Origin: Caldisericota bacterium
Lineage (GTDB): Bacteria; Caldisericota; Caldisericia; Cryosericales; Cryosericaceae
DNA length: 64,000 nucleotides
Assembly (NCBI GenBank): GCA_026390155.1
Contig: JAPLGL010000052.1
Span: forward strand, 18,587-82,586
Reading direction: 5' to 3'
Part shown: piece after piece, positions 1 to 10,154 of the stretch
How positions within the stretch are numbered: position 1 is the first letter of the stretch
Layout: every line of letters begins with the position of its first letter
Made by a program: the position numbers and the translations under genes
The notes under the pieces: generated by a model
Told to the model about the DNA's origin: nothing
The model's input: the letters and a program-made list of their open reading frames with translations, nothing else
Databases searched by the model: none

Positions 1-223
1 AGTAGATGGTCGGGAAGTCGTAGTAGATCCCGTGCTGGATCTGGTCACCGGTCACGAGAGCCCTTATGGTGTTCTCGACCCGCATCGACCCATCCTGGTT
101 GACCGTGATTGCACTGTCGAAGCTGGTGATGCGCTCCTGTTCCGCCAGCGCCAGTCCGGGAACGGCAACAAGGGACGCAATCACCACCAGGATGGCCAGG
201 CTTAGCAGTCTAGGTTTTCTCAT
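1..223 (-). CDS. DUF2207-family membrane protein, N-terminal part (truncated by window edge)
   Basis: Reverse-strand translation starting MRKPRLLSLAILVV... with signal peptide and a YYDFPT-like motif matching the two downstream DUF2207 paralogues; ATG at 223-221. Confidence 0.6.
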   Translation of the reverse strand, partial: MRKPRLLSLAILVVIASLVAVPGLALAEQERITSFDSAITVNQDGSMRVENTIRALVTGDQIQHGIYYDFPTIY

Positions 224-287
224 GTGTGCTCCTTTGACTTCTTGGCTCCGCAGACAACATAGCGCAATTGGGGACACGATTCCAGCG

Positions 288-2078
288 CTACAATGGGGAA
301 GGTCCTGTGTTCTGTTCGACCGTGTCGCGGAACTGCTCTGACCACTCCTGCTGGACGCCGAGTGCAAGGGCGTACGGCAGGTATCGTTCGAGAAGCTCCG
401 GTGTTTTCTCGGGCGGGTGGAACCAGTGCATGCGCTGTTTCTCTGCCACCTTCAGATACAGGGCAAAGCCGTCCGCTTCGTCCACGGCCTGCCGTCCCCG
501 GAGTGTCCAGCTGGGCATGAGCCGGCCGTAGACGATGTCCAGAACGGCCATGGCAACCACGAGGACGCCCACGGGCACGGTGGCGATGCGGAAGAACATG
601 CCCGCTCCCACGAACCAGAAGCTGGAGAAGCACACTGCCATTGATGTGCTGGTGCTCTGAGCTTTCTTCTCTTCCGTTGTAGCCATGCCGATGGTGAGGG
701 CTCCGAGAAACGAGGTCGGCTTGACCGGATGGGCGACCGGCTGTGTCTTCCACGTTTTGACCAGGGATGACCAGACGAACGCGACCGCCGCAGACCAGAT
801 CGAGAGCCAGGCAAGCAGGAACAGGTATGCCAGCGCGCTGGCGCGCGTTGTCGCCTGCGCCATGCCGGCCAGGACTGCCGTTACGAAGGAGATGCCGATA
901 CCGACCAGTGTCTCGTATCGGTGCAGCCCAAAGTACTCTGTGCGGCAGTTTGCGTCGAGATAGGTCCTGAGTGCCCTCTGCGCCGCCTGCAAAACAGGCT
1001 GAGCATAGTGCGTGACGGTCAGGGCCCCCTGACCGTTGCTAAACATGCGGTCGGCCATGACCTGTTCGTCGGGAGGCAGAGTTGTGGACGGGGTGCTGGT
1101 GCGGCGAAGGACCGTCGTTCCGTGTTCCTGGGTCACCGTCACTGCGCCGCGTGAGCCCATGTCCAGCAGGTTGGCCGCGAATGCTGTACCGTCGAACGAC
1201 ATGCGGCGGATGTAGCGCATGCCGGCAGGAGACATGCCCTCGGGGGGGTCAAACCGTGGAATGATCGCTGTTCGTGGAGGGTCCCGACCGACCGCGCTCC
1301 ATGCTGAGTGAAAATAGCCTGCCAGGACGAGAAGTCCGAGAAGCCCCATGACGACGCCACCCCAGTCGCGCACGAACCAGTCTGCGCGCATTCCTGCCGT
1401 CGGGACGCCCACGAACCCGCCAGGCCACGCTGCGTGGATGACAAGCCGCTCGCCGGCAGCCAGCGGCCGCTCGGCCCGTATCGTGAAGTCACCATCCATG
1501 CCCGCAACGGCCTGCAAAGAGGCGATGCGCCCCACAGCATTCAGCACATAGGCGCCTGCTCCTTTCAGGGAATGCTCGGCACCGGGGGGAGGCATCACAA
1601 CGACGGCAGCCTGCGCCACCGGAGCGTTCCACGCTCCCGTGGCATCCCAGGCAAAGTCTGCTCCGGATGTGCCAACTACCATGAACCGGTCCGTGATGAA
1701 CGTCAGGTCCAGCGAGTGAAGGCCTGGTGTGATGTCAGTGCCGATGTCCAGTGTCAGTCGGCTGGGTGACGGCGACCTCATGCGCCACGAGACGGGGTTT
1801 CCGTCGACGCTGGCGCGCTGGACGCGCCAGGACGGAGTAGCACGATTACCCGGAAGCACGTCGCGGACATCCTGCGAGAGGGTCCTGCTGATGGTATTGC
1901 CGGTTGTCACCAATGTCAGCTGCTCTCGTACCTGGATGCTTCCGCTTGCAAACGCGGTGACCGTCGAGACCAGGGACCGGACTTCAATGGGCGCAGCCGC
2001 ACGCGCGCTGGCGACAACCGAGAGCACTGCAACGAGGGCCAGACAGGCTGCCTTGGTGTGCGCAGAGCGGGCTACCAT
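288..2078 (-). CDS. DUF2207 domain-containing predicted membrane protein
   Basis: 596-aa ORF, signal peptide, same architecture as neighbour ([28 protein letters not shown]). Confidence 0.8.
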   Translation of the reverse strand: MVARSAHTKAACLALVAVLSVVASARAAAPIEVRSLVSTVTAFASGSIQVREQLTLVTTGNTISRTLSQDVRDVLPGNRATPSWRVQRASVDGNPVSWRMRSPSPSRLTLDIGTDITPGLHSLDLTFITDRFMVVGTSGADFAWDATGAWNAPVAQAAVVVMPPPGAEHSLKGAGAYVLNAVGRIASLQAVAGMDGDFTIRAERPLAAGERLVIHAAWPGGFVGVPTAGMRADWFVRDWGGVVMGLLGLLVLAGYFHSAWSAVGRDPPRTAIIPRFDPPEGMSPAGMRYIRRMSFDGTAFAANLLDMGSRGAVTVTQEHGTTVLRRTSTPSTTLPPDEQVMADRMFSNGQGALTVTHYAQPVLQAAQRALRTYLDANCRTEYFGLHRYETLVGIGISFVTAVLAGMAQATTRASALAYLFLLAWLSIWSAAVAFVWSSLVKTWKTQPVAHPVKPTSFLGALTIGMATTEEKKAQSTSTSMAVCFSSFWFVGAGMFFRIATVPVGVLVVAMAVLDIVYGRLMPSWTLRGRQAVDEADGFALYLKVAEKQRMHWFHPPEKTPELLERYLPYALALGVQQEWSEQFRDTVEQNTGPSPL

Positions 2079-4075
2079 CCACCCCCTCCACCACCGCCTC
2101 CACCGCCTCCGGAGCCACCACCGCCTCCACCACCGCCTCCGGAGCCACCGCTGAACCCCGAGCTTGTTCCCGGAGCCACCGAGGAAGCTGCGATCGAGGA
2201 TGCAAAGGCCCCCGAAAGCGACGACCCGAGCGCCGAGAAGCTCGTGGTGCGCAACGTCTCACTGGAGAACCATACCGGCTGGTATGTCGGTTGACCGGAT
2301 GCGTCCGTGCGCTCCAGGACGTCGGCGAAGTTCTCGCTCCACTGCTGTTCGACATCGAGGGCTAGCGCATACGGCAGATAGCGTTCGAACGTTTCGGGCG
2401 TGTGATCGACAGGGGTCAGCATGTTCATGCGGTCCTTCTCGGCCGTGCTGAGGTACATGCGGAACCCATAGATCTGATCCAGGAGTGCTCGACCCTGTGG
2501 CGTATAGGCGCGCAGGAGGCGGAAGAAGACCACGTCGATGGCGATCGTCACAAAGACCAGCCCAAGGAGCAGGGGCCCTGCTATCGCTACGAACGCAACG
2601 ATGCCGAAAACCTCACCCAGGAGAAATGGCACCGCAAACAACGTGAGGCAGCCGGACGCCGGAAGGCTGAAGGCGCGTTTCCCTGATGTGCCTGCGGAGT
2701 GTCCGCGCCACGACGCCATGACTTGGCTCATGAGTGCCACGACCCCGAATGTCCATATCGACAGCCAGACCGACATGAACACGAACCCAAAGATGCGCTC
2801 CGGCTGTGTCGTGCCCAGCAGGCCGGCAGCGATGACACCCGCGACGGAGAGGGCAATTCCCGTTGCTGCATAGCGGCCGTTTGTGACAAAGTATCCCTTG
2901 CCATAGGCCTTCTGCAGTGCCTTCTCAAGGGCTTTGCGGATGGCCTGGACACGGCCATGCGCACTCTGCTTGAAGACAAGCCGTGTCTTCGAGCGGCCTT
3001 CAAACAGCTCCTGCAGGAGCTCCGTTTCGTCGGGCAGGAGGCTGGCTGGTATCAAGCCTGCGGTGTCGACCGCGAAGGAGTCATCCTCACCTTGCGAGAT
3101 GACCAGCGCACCCTTGACTGCAAGCCCTGTGATCGCAGCTGCAAGCCCCTTGGTGTCGGGCCCCATGAGCCGTACATACCGCATCGCAGCAGGGCTGAGT
3201 CCTTCGGGTGGAGCAAACTGGGGGATAATGGTTCCGGGACGGGGATCGCGGCCGACACGTACCCACGTGAGCAGGTAGTACAACAGGAGGCCGAGTGTCG
3301 TCAGCAGAGCGATGCCAAATCCACGGTTGTCACGCAGCCACCACCGAAGGTTCTGGAGCGACGATGGTGGAACCACAAACCCCTTCTGCCATCCGACGAC
3401 GACGCTCAGCCCTTCGAAGCGCGCGAGAGGCGCCGTGGTTGTGAACACGGGGTTCCCGCTGTCGTCCCGCGACATCGTGTAGTCTGTGCCCGTTGCCCCC
3501 TGCAACCCGGTGTAGGCAGTGAGCCCGGTGACCTGCTGCCACGCGGTTCCGGGCAGGATGACAGTGCAACTGGCCTGTTCGATAGGGTATTCCCAGCCGT
3601 TGCCTGTCGCGTTCCAGAACAACTCATCATGGTCATCGAAGAATCCCAGCTGGCGGTCGGAGGAGTACGTGAAGACATACGTGTGCTCACCGGGTTCCAG
3701 GTCCACGGAACCGGCACCGAAATAGACCCGGGTGCCGTTCGTCTGCCGCGTGGTGTGCCACGGTTCAGTCGAGCCATCGCGCATGAGGCTGAGGACCTGG
3801 AAAGCGACGCGCACAGACGCACGCCCTGGGTTCTCGTACGTGGTGGGGAAGTCACGGTACAGGCCGTGCTGGATGGTGATACCTGCGGAGACGAACCGAA
3901 TGGTCTCCTGGACCGTCATGGTGGAGTCCGTGTGAACGTTGACGACGCTGTCGAAGGACAGGATGCGCTCAGCTTCAGCAGCCCTCGCCCTGTCCACGGG
4001 GAACAGGAACACGAGGGCTGCCATCAGCATGAGAACCGTGCAGGCGAGCTTCTTCACCGCCGGCGCCTGACTCAT
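2072..4075 (-). CDS. DUF2207 domain-containing predicted membrane protein with poly-Gly C-terminus
   Basis: ORF 2072-4135; probable start MSQAPAVKK at 4075; [67 protein letters not shown] tail. Confidence 0.85.
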   Translation of the reverse strand: MSQAPAVKKLACTVLMLMAALVFLFPVDRARAAEAERILSFDSVVNVHTDSTMTVQETIRFVSAGITIQHGLYRDFPTTYENPGRASVRVAFQVLSLMRDGSTEPWHTTRQTNGTRVYFGAGSVDLEPGEHTYVFTYSSDRQLGFFDDHDELFWNATGNGWEYPIEQASCTVILPGTAWQQVTGLTAYTGLQGATGTDYTMSRDDSGNPVFTTTAPLARFEGLSVVVGWQKGFVVPPSSLQNLRWWLRDNRGFGIALLTTLGLLLYYLLTWVRVGRDPRPGTIIPQFAPPEGLSPAAMRYVRLMGPDTKGLAAAITGLAVKGALVISQGEDDSFAVDTAGLIPASLLPDETELLQELFEGRSKTRLVFKQSAHGRVQAIRKALEKALQKAYGKGYFVTNGRYAATGIALSVAGVIAAGLLGTTQPERIFGFVFMSVWLSIWTFGVVALMSQVMASWRGHSAGTSGKRAFSLPASGCLTLFAVPFLLGEVFGIVAFVAIAGPLLLGLVFVTIAIDVVFFRLLRAYTPQGRALLDQIYGFRMYLSTAEKDRMNMLTPVDHTPETFERYLPYALALDVEQQWSENFADVLERTDASGQPTYQPVWFSSETLRTTSFSALGSSLSGAFASSIAASSVAPGTSSGFSGGSGGGGGGGGGSGGGGGGGGGGGW

Positions 4076-4085
4076 GAATGGACTG

Positions 4086-4646
4086 CTACTTGTTGTCGAA
4101 CGAGACCTTCGGTGATTCGCGCTCTTCGGCGCCATTCAGCTCGAAGAACTCAGCTTTCTTGAAGCCAAACATGTTGGCGACGAAGACAGAGGGGAACGTC
4201 TCGCACATGATGTTGTAATCTCGCACCGTGCCATTGTAGTACCGGCGAGCCATCTGGATCTGGTCCTCAAGGTCAGCAAGCTTGGCCTGCAGGTCGAGGA
4301 AGTTGGCATTGGCCTTGAGGTCGGGATAGGCTTCTGCGACAGCGAACAGGGTCTTCAGGGTCCCATTCAGCTGGTTCTCGGCCGCAGCCTTGTCCGCGAC
4401 ACCGGTTGCGCCCATGGCGCGTGTGCGCATGTCGGTAACCTCTTTGAAGACCTGCTCTTCGTGGCTGGCGTACCCCTGGACGGTCTGAACCAGGTTCGGG
4501 ATAAGGTCATAGCGGCGCTTCAGCTGGACATCCACGCCTGACCAGGCCTCGTCCTTCATGGTGCGCTTGCGGACGAGCTGGTTGTAGATGCCGACGAGCC
4601 AGACGGCGATGAGAGCAATGACTCCAAGAACAATCAACCAAGGCAT
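4086..4646 (-). CDS. lemA: LemA family protein
   Basis: [63 protein letters not shown] is a classic LemA signature. Confidence 0.93.
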   Translation of the reverse strand: MPWLIVLGVIALIAVWLVGIYNQLVRKRTMKDEAWSGVDVQLKRRYDLIPNLVQTVQGYASHEEQVFKEVTDMRTRAMGATGVADKAAAENQLNGTLKTLFAVAEAYPDLKANANFLDLQAKLADLEDQIQMARRYYNGTVRDYNIMCETFPSVFVANMFGFKKAEFFELNGAEERESPKVSFDNK

Positions 4647-4746
4647 CGTGTTCCTCCTTTTATCGATAGTGGAAATACTGTGTCGCCCAAACCTGCCAGG
4701 CGCCTGTCCATAGTGTAGAGAAAACCGTGGTATTGCAAAGACTCCC

Positions 4747-4804
4747 TGTAACACTCTCGGGACGGTTCCGTTTCTGTAACAGTGTTACACTTTTGGGACA
4801 GGTC
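4747..4804. repeat. Two imperfect 22-nt direct repeats (TGTAACACTCTCGGGACGGTTC / TGTTACACTTTTGGGACAGGTC) plus TGTAACA-g-TGTTACA palindrome
   Basis: Direct reading; 17/22 identical; palindrome 4775-4789. Confidence 0.7.
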
Positions 4805-4828
4805 TGGTTCGTGAATTGGCAGGAAGGG

Positions 4829-4858
4829 CTGGATCCCCGCCTGTGCGGGAATGACAAA
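4829..4858 (-). repeat. Dispersed PAQAGIQ-type REP-like repeat (TTGTCATTCCCGCACAGGCGGGGATCCA)
   Basis: Reverse strand spurious translation FVIPAQAGIQ, characteristic of the widespread GTCATTCCCGC..GCGGGAATCCA repeat. Confidence 0.75.
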
Positions 4859-4877
4859 GGGTGCGTTACCCTGTGGC

Positions 4878-5243
4878 CTAGGCGTCTGTCTCTGGGAAGT
4901 TGTCCGTGTCCTCGGGCACGTTCGCCGGCAGCTGGAAGGTGCCGGCGACGTCACACGGGAAGGAGACCGCCGCCACGACGGCGGACGTGTTGAGAGGGCC
5001 GTAGATGTGGGGATAGTAGATCCCGTCAGTCGGTTCCCACAGCGTTTCCGCGTCGAGCAGCTTCTGGCTGATGCACAGGAGCACAAGGCCGTGGATGTTA
5101 CGGTAATGCTTGTTTGCGACGTCCGCGATCTGTTCCAGTGCTGAACAGTGGATGAAGCCGTCGCTTCCGAGGCTTTCGGGGACGTACTTACCTGCAAGCA
5201 GTGCCTGCTGCCACAGGTCTTCAGCTTCGATGTGATAGATCAT
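4878..5243 (-). CDS. DUF952 domain-containing protein
   Basis: MIYHIEAEDLWQQALLAGKYVPESLGSDGFIHCSALEQIADVANKHY matches DUF952 pattern (GFIHCS). Confidence 0.8.
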   Translation of the reverse strand: MIYHIEAEDLWQQALLAGKYVPESLGSDGFIHCSALEQIADVANKHYRNIHGLVLLCISQKLLDAETLWEPTDGIYYPHIYGPLNTSAVVAAVSFPCDVAGTFQLPANVPEDTDNFPETDA

Positions 5244-5271
5244 GGTGTTTCTTCCTCCAGTCAGGAATGTC

Positions 5272-5772
5272 TCATGATGATCGGGGCGTCGTCCCCTTCG
5301 CCTTGCAGGTGAGGTGGTCGAAGCGGACTTCCAGAACGACGATACGGGACAGGGCTTCGTCGGAAAAGACTTCTTCGGGGACACCGGGGTGGCACTGACC
5401 GATGATGACATTCAGGCCCCGAGCCTTGACCAGCGGGTCGAGGACGAATGACACGGTGCCGGCTCCGATCACGGTGACGTAGTTCGCGGTGCACTCCTCG
5501 CCAGTTGTACCGGTCACAATCTGGATGTCCTCGTCTATCTCGACACAGACGCGCGGATTGGCATGCAGGATGTCCACCTTCCTGCCTTGGGCGGCAGCGT
5601 GCAGAAGCAGGTGTTCGCCGTCCCAGCCGCAGTTCATGGGGACCAGGTACGGCTCAGTCCCGTCCACCATCGCGACACGGCACAGCGTGGCACGCCCCAG
5701 GATGCGACGAATGACGCCAGTATCGGTCACCTCGCACTCTTTCCTTCTCATCGGTCTGTCGGTCGATGCCAT
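5272..5772 (-). CDS. Pyridoxamine 5'-phosphate oxidase family protein (NimA-like FMN-binding)
   Basis: MRRKECEVTDTGVIRRILGRATLCRVAMVDGTEPYLVPMNCGWDGEHLLLHAAAQGRKVDILHANPRVCVEID. Confidence 0.85.
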   Translation of the reverse strand: MASTDRPMRRKECEVTDTGVIRRILGRATLCRVAMVDGTEPYLVPMNCGWDGEHLLLHAAAQGRKVDILHANPRVCVEIDEDIQIVTGTTGEECTANYVTVIGAGTVSFVLDPLVKARGLNVIIGQCHPGVPEEVFSDEALSRIVVLEVRFDHLTCKAKGTTPRSS

Positions 5773-5925
5773 GGTTCCCCCCTGCCCTTGTGGGGCACCC
5801 GAATAGTATATGAGAAACTCCGCGGCCGTCACGACCGCGGAGCCGGACCGGCATGACATGCAGGATCATCTCAGTGGTTGATTTTGTGCATGGTTGGCTT
5901 GCCGCCGGTCGTTGCGTCCACACTC

Positions 5926-5963
5926 TTGACATCATATTCATGTGTATTAGATTGGTAGTGCAC
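5926..5963 (+). promoter_or_regulatory. Promoter TTGACA-N16-TAGATT overlapped by inverted repeat GTGTATTA-N6-TAGTGCAC (putative YtrA/GntR operator)
   Basis: -35 at 5926-5931, -10 at 5948-5953, operator-like IR 5942-5963 upstream of gntR. Confidence 0.6.
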
Positions 5964-6013
5964 CAAGACGCTAAGCAGTACTGTGACCGTCCAAGGGACG
6001 GAGGAGGCGTGAC

Positions 6014-6379
6014 ATGGAGTTTGATGACAGGGCTCCCATCTACATACAGATCATGGACCTGATCAAGAGGCGGATCGCTGTCGGAGAGCTGAAAGCAGGG
6101 GGGCAGCTGCCATCAGTGCGCGACCTCGCCCGGCAGGTCGTCGTGAACCCGAACACCGTGCAGAAGGCCTATCTTGAGCTGGAACGGGAAGGGTATGTCG
6201 CCACCCAGCGTGGCATGGGGACTTTCGTATCAGGCGACCACGGCACTGTCGATCTCCTGCGACCAGGACTTGCGCGCGACATCGTGAAAACATACATTGC
6301 CGCAATGCGCTCGCTCGGGTATGGCGTGCACGAAATGTCGACAATGGCGGCAGAAGAAGCTGAGAAGGAGACGAAATGA
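6014..6379 (+). CDS. GntR family transcriptional regulator, YtrA subfamily
   Basis: MEFDDRAPIYIQIMDLIKRRIAVGELKAGGQLPSVRDLARQVVVNPNTVQKAYLELEREGYV; short C-terminal domain. Confidence 0.93.
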   Translation: MEFDDRAPIYIQIMDLIKRRIAVGELKAGGQLPSVRDLARQVVVNPNTVQKAYLELEREGYVATQRGMGTFVSGDHGTVDLLRPGLARDIVKTYIAAMRSLGYGVHEMSTMAAEEAEKETK

Positions 6380-7086
6380 GCACGATTGTTCAGATCAGTG
6401 ACCTTACGAAGCGCTATATCACGACAACGGCACTGTCCGATGTCACGCTGGATGTTCCCGAAGGGCATATCATGGGGCTTCTTGGTCCCAACGGCAGTGG
6501 CAAGACGACGCTCATGAAGATTCTCGCGGGCCTGGTGTCACCAACGTCGGGGAGTGTCCTTGTGGATGGTATGGCTCCGGGCGTCGCAACCAAGGCAATT
6601 GTCTCGTTTCTGCCGGACGTGAACCATCTCGACCGGTGGATGTCGGTCAGCGAGGCGGGCGACTTCTACGCCGACTTCTTCAGTGATTTTGATCGCAAGT
6701 GCTTCCAAGAGCTGCTCGCCATCATGGGCCTCTCTGCCCGCCAGAAGGTCGGTTCGCTACCCAGAGGTATGGTCGAGAAGGTGAGGCTGTCCCTGGTCTT
6801 CTCACGCAGGGCACGGCTCTACGTTTTGGACGAGCCATTTGGAGGGCTGGACCCGCTTGCACGCAGTCAGGTGCTGGACGCACTGGTTGCCAACTTCCGC
6901 GCTGACTGCTCGATGATCCTGTCGACACAGATGGTCACCGATGTCGAGCGCTTCTTCGACGATGTCGTATTCCTGGACACGGGCTGTGTGGTGCTGGCGG
7001 GTGAAGCAGAGGACCTGCGCACCAGACGGGGTGCGTCGATCGAGGAGATTTACAGGGAGGTCTACGGACATGTGGAAACTCGTTAG
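6376..7086 (+). CDS. ABC transporter ATP-binding protein
   Basis: Walker A GPNGSGKTT, Walker B LYVLDEPFGGLDP; 4-bp overlap with gntR. Confidence 0.93.
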   Translation: MSTIVQISDLTKRYITTTALSDVTLDVPEGHIMGLLGPNGSGKTTLMKILAGLVSPTSGSVLVDGMAPGVATKAIVSFLPDVNHLDRWMSVSEAGDFYADFFSDFDRKCFQELLAIMGLSARQKVGSLPRGMVEKVRLSLVFSRRARLYVLDEPFGGLDPLARSQVLDALVANFRADCSMILSTQMVTDVERFFDDVVFLDTGCVVLAGEAEDLRTRRGASIEEIYREVYGHVETR

Positions 7087-7861
7087 GTACCAGCTCAGGG
7101 GCCGCAGACTTCTGTACACGATTGGACTCATCAGCATGGTCGCGCTGACGCTGTATCAGGCGACGCGCTTCATCGGGATGCGGGACAACCCTGTGCAGTC
7201 GGCGCCCGTTTCGATGAGCGTGCCGATGATGATGGCTTTCTACTGGGTCCTTTTCTACGGGGTCATGACGGTCATCAACATTGTCACCTACACGCAGGAC
7301 CTGTATGGCGATACCGGATATCTTGTCTTCGGCCTGCCGCTTCGCGGAGCAGAGGTCCTTGGCTCCCGCATCACGCTGCTTGTCATCGATACAGTTGTGA
7401 CCCTGCTGGGCGGCATGACCAGTGTCATCGTGCTCGCTTGCCTTGCACCGGGACTTTCTCAGCAGGTACGGCCCTACGTTGGCCGGTTCCTGCTGACCGG
7501 CGACTACTGGGTGATGTGTCTTGGTGTTCTTGCCGTGATCGTCAGCTTCATGTCGATCATGTTCTTCGGCGTCACGTTCGGCAAGACCCTTACCAACTCG
7601 AAGAAGCACCTCGGCAGCGTCTTCTCAGCGCTCGTCGTGATCGCGGTGCTCTGGGCTAGTGCTCAGCTGGGCACACTGCTTGAGATGCGACTGTTCGAGG
7701 GGGTCCATCTCACCTTGAGCCCTTGGTGGAACCTGCCGTTCCTTGGATTGGGGACGCAGCCCGTCCAGTTTCCGCTGGTCTCTCCACTGATGTTTGTGGC
7801 GCTTGGCGTTCTGGCGTTTGCAGTGACGTCCTGGCTCATGGACCGCAAGCTCAACCTGTAG
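7070..7861 (+). CDS. ABC transporter permease
   Basis: MWKLVRYQLRGRRLLYTIGLISMV..., multiple hydrophobic segments, overlaps ATPase gene. Confidence 0.8.
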   Translation: MWKLVRYQLRGRRLLYTIGLISMVALTLYQATRFIGMRDNPVQSAPVSMSVPMMMAFYWVLFYGVMTVINIVTYTQDLYGDTGYLVFGLPLRGAEVLGSRITLLVIDTVVTLLGGMTSVIVLACLAPGLSQQVRPYVGRFLLTGDYWVMCLGVLAVIVSFMSIMFFGVTFGKTLTNSKKHLGSVFSALVVIAVLWASAQLGTLLEMRLFEGVHLTLSPWWNLPFLGLGTQPVQFPLVSPLMFVALGVLAFAVTSWLMDRKLNL

Positions 7862-7931
7862 GGGCGATATGGCGCCGGTGGACTGATGGAGCGTCAGATA
7901 TTCGCCGGCGTCAATGTGATGTCAGAGTGTT

Positions 7932-7959
7932 TTGTTCAATACACCAATGATGGTATGAT
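7932..7959 (+). promoter_or_regulatory. Promoter TTGTTC-N16-TATGAT
   Basis: -10 hexamer ends 6 nt before the ATG at 7966, consistent with a leaderless transcript. Confidence 0.5.
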
Positions 7960-7965
7960 AGCCAT

Positions 7966-8868
7966 ATGAAACGTGCCCTCGATTCAGGCAAGACTGGGTC
8001 CATACAGCCGCGCATCAGGTCCATGACGTGCGCCCTCACGCCCGCCGAACGCCTGCCGCCGATGAGCTTGGATCCGATGACCCTGCGGATTCCCGCTCAG
8101 GTCCTGACAGTCACTGGACCGGTGGTGCACAGGTCCTCCCCTCACCATGGCAGATGTGGTCTCGTGCTGTTGCTGCAGAACGCGTCAGGACAGCGATTTG
8201 TGTTGAAGATCGCCCGTGGAGCCTATCGCATGCAGGAACTCGCCCTCGAATATGACGTGCTGAAGCTTCTGCATGGAACAGCGATTCCTGTGCCGAAGCC
8301 CCTTGTCCATGTCCAGAACCGGCCCCACGGATTCCTGTTGATGGAGCATGCCGCTGGTCGCTCTGGGACTGACGTTCTGCGTGAAGCTGGTTCCAGAGAC
8401 GACCGAGACCGCATTGCCATGGCATTGGGCTCCATGCTGTCGACGCTGCACCATCTGCCGGTTGGAGCTGTAACCTGGCAGGAGTGCATCGACGGGCAAC
8501 TGCTCTGGGCTGAGCATCATCTGCAGGAAAAAGTGATGAGCAGGGCCGAATTCCGTGCCAAGGGCATTACGGGCGACCCCGTCAAGGAACTTGAGCGCCT
8601 GAAGGCTACCTGTCCCGCCCCTGGCGTCGTGGCTCTCCTGCACGGCGACTTTCGGCCGAAGAACGTTCTGCTGGACGGGGAGAGGATTACGTCCGTGCTT
8701 GACTGGTCGTTCACTGATGTCGGTGATCCCTGGTATGACCTGGCAACGATGTTCGGGTATCTGGACGCCGCCGGTCAACAGGTCTTCCTCAATGCGTATG
8801 GGCTCGAGGCCGTCGACCGCGAGCGCCTGGACTGGTTCCGCTCCCTCTCCGTCTACTTGGCCGTCTAG
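7966..8868 (+). CDS. Aminoglycoside phosphotransferase (APH)/kinase-like family protein
   Basis: VALLHGDFRPKNVLLDGERITSVLDWSFTDVGDPWYDLA matches APH catalytic motifs. Confidence 0.88.
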   Translation: MKRALDSGKTGSIQPRIRSMTCALTPAERLPPMSLDPMTLRIPAQVLTVTGPVVHRSSPHHGRCGLVLLLQNASGQRFVLKIARGAYRMQELALEYDVLKLLHGTAIPVPKPLVHVQNRPHGFLLMEHAAGRSGTDVLREAGSRDDRDRIAMALGSMLSTLHHLPVGAVTWQECIDGQLLWAEHHLQEKVMSRAEFRAKGITGDPVKELERLKATCPAPGVVALLHGDFRPKNVLLDGERITSVLDWSFTDVGDPWYDLATMFGYLDAAGQQVFLNAYGLEAVDRERLDWFRSLSVYLAV

Positions 8869-8916
8869 GCTCTCTCGCCGGTCTGGTGAGCCATTGCGCG
8901 CGTGGCCGCCGCTGCC

Positions 8917-10140
8917 CTATGACCGTACCTCGCGGACGTAGATCATGGAGCCGGCGAGGAGGAAGACGGTGCCCGCAGTCGCCAGGACCAGCAGGTTCGG
9001 CGCGATCGCGGCAAATCCCAGTCCGCGCACGACGATCTTGTTCAGGCCATTGACTGCCCAGTATTGCGGAAACAAGCGTGCTACCTGCTGCATGAACGGA
9101 GGAGCCACTTCGATGGGCCACCACGAGCCCGCCAGCATGGATGTCGCATACGTCACGAATGACGCGATGACGCTTGCCTGAGCCATCGTTCTGCACAGAG
9201 CCCCGACCAAGACGCCAAGCCCGGTGGCCGCGAACACGTACACGAAGACCATCGCTGCTACCGCCAGAGGGTTCCGGCCCCAGTCTACTCTGAGAACGAC
9301 CCAGCCCCACATGATGAACAAGGAGAACTGGGCAATACCTACGACCATCATGGCCATCAGTTTGCCCACGAGGAAAGCCAGGGCTGATGTCGAGGTAGTC
9401 ATGATGCGAGCAAGGGTGTTCCGGAGGCGCTCGCTCACCAGGGCGGTCGCTGTTCCTAGAACGCCGGCCATGACGAACATCACGCCGAATCCGGTACTGC
9501 TCTGCGTTGGGCTGTCGGGGATCTGGACCTGCGGTCGCGTGCGTGCCAGGACGGAGTAGTTGGTCGTGACAGTCGGCGATTCGGTCAGTGCCGTCTGTGC
9601 GACAGCAAACGCCGTTCGCCACGCTGTGAGACGAGTGGCCGGATCGAATGTCTTCCACAATGCCAACTGATCAGTCGTCACAGAGGCAGCGTAGGCCAGG
9701 GTCGACACCCGCGTCGTGGCATTTGAGACCAGCTGCTCAAGGAAGTAGCCCGACGATTGCCCCGCCGAGCGAACCATCTCGACTGTCGCCGGGTCACCGG
9801 CTTCCACAGCAGCGCCAAACCCCGCAGGGATGACGATGAGCACGGGAACCTTCTCGTCCTTGACTTGCTGCCTGCCGTCTGCTTCGGAAGGCGTCTGGAC
9901 GTCGAGGGCGGACTCCGCGCGGAGGGCTTGCTCGAAGACGCCGCTGACCTCCCCGCGGTCGAGGTCGACAAAGGCGACGGGCACCTTGGGCGCGGGACCG
10001 GACGATCCAAACCCGCCGAACGCCACGCCAACAATGGTTGTGAAGACGATCGGAACCAGTAGGAGCCAGATGAACGAGGATTTGTCCCGCGCGATGAGGC
10101 GAAGCTGAAGACCTGCGACGAATAGTGCTTTGCGGATCAT
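8917..10140 (-). CDS. ABC-2 type transporter permease
   Basis: MIRKALFVAGLQLRLIARDKSSFIWLLLVPIVFTTIVG; C-terminal ABC-2 membrane domain. Confidence 0.88.
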   Translation of the reverse strand: MIRKALFVAGLQLRLIARDKSSFIWLLLVPIVFTTIVGVAFGGFGSSGPAPKVPVAFVDLDRGEVSGVFEQALRAESALDVQTPSEADGRQQVKDEKVPVLIVIPAGFGAAVEAGDPATVEMVRSAGQSSGYFLEQLVSNATTRVSTLAYAASVTTDQLALWKTFDPATRLTAWRTAFAVAQTALTESPTVTTNYSVLARTRPQVQIPDSPTQSSTGFGVMFVMAGVLGTATALVSERLRNTLARIMTTSTSALAFLVGKLMAMMVVGIAQFSLFIMWGWVVLRVDWGRNPLAVAAMVFVYVFAATGLGVLVGALCRTMAQASVIASFVTYATSMLAGSWWPIEVAPPFMQQVARLFPQYWAVNGLNKIVVRGLGFAAIAPNLLVLATAGTVFLLAGSMIYVREVRS

Positions 10141-10154
10141 GGCACACTCCTGAC

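Noticed and set aside
2078-2160. CCACCACCG-type tandem microsatellite as a possible slippage locus
   Set aside because: Encodes the Gly-rich tail seen in DUF2207 proteins generally; no evidence of frame disruption
2699-4162. 487-aa plus-strand ORF
   Set aside because: Antisense to a DUF2207 gene with clear protein family support on the minus strand
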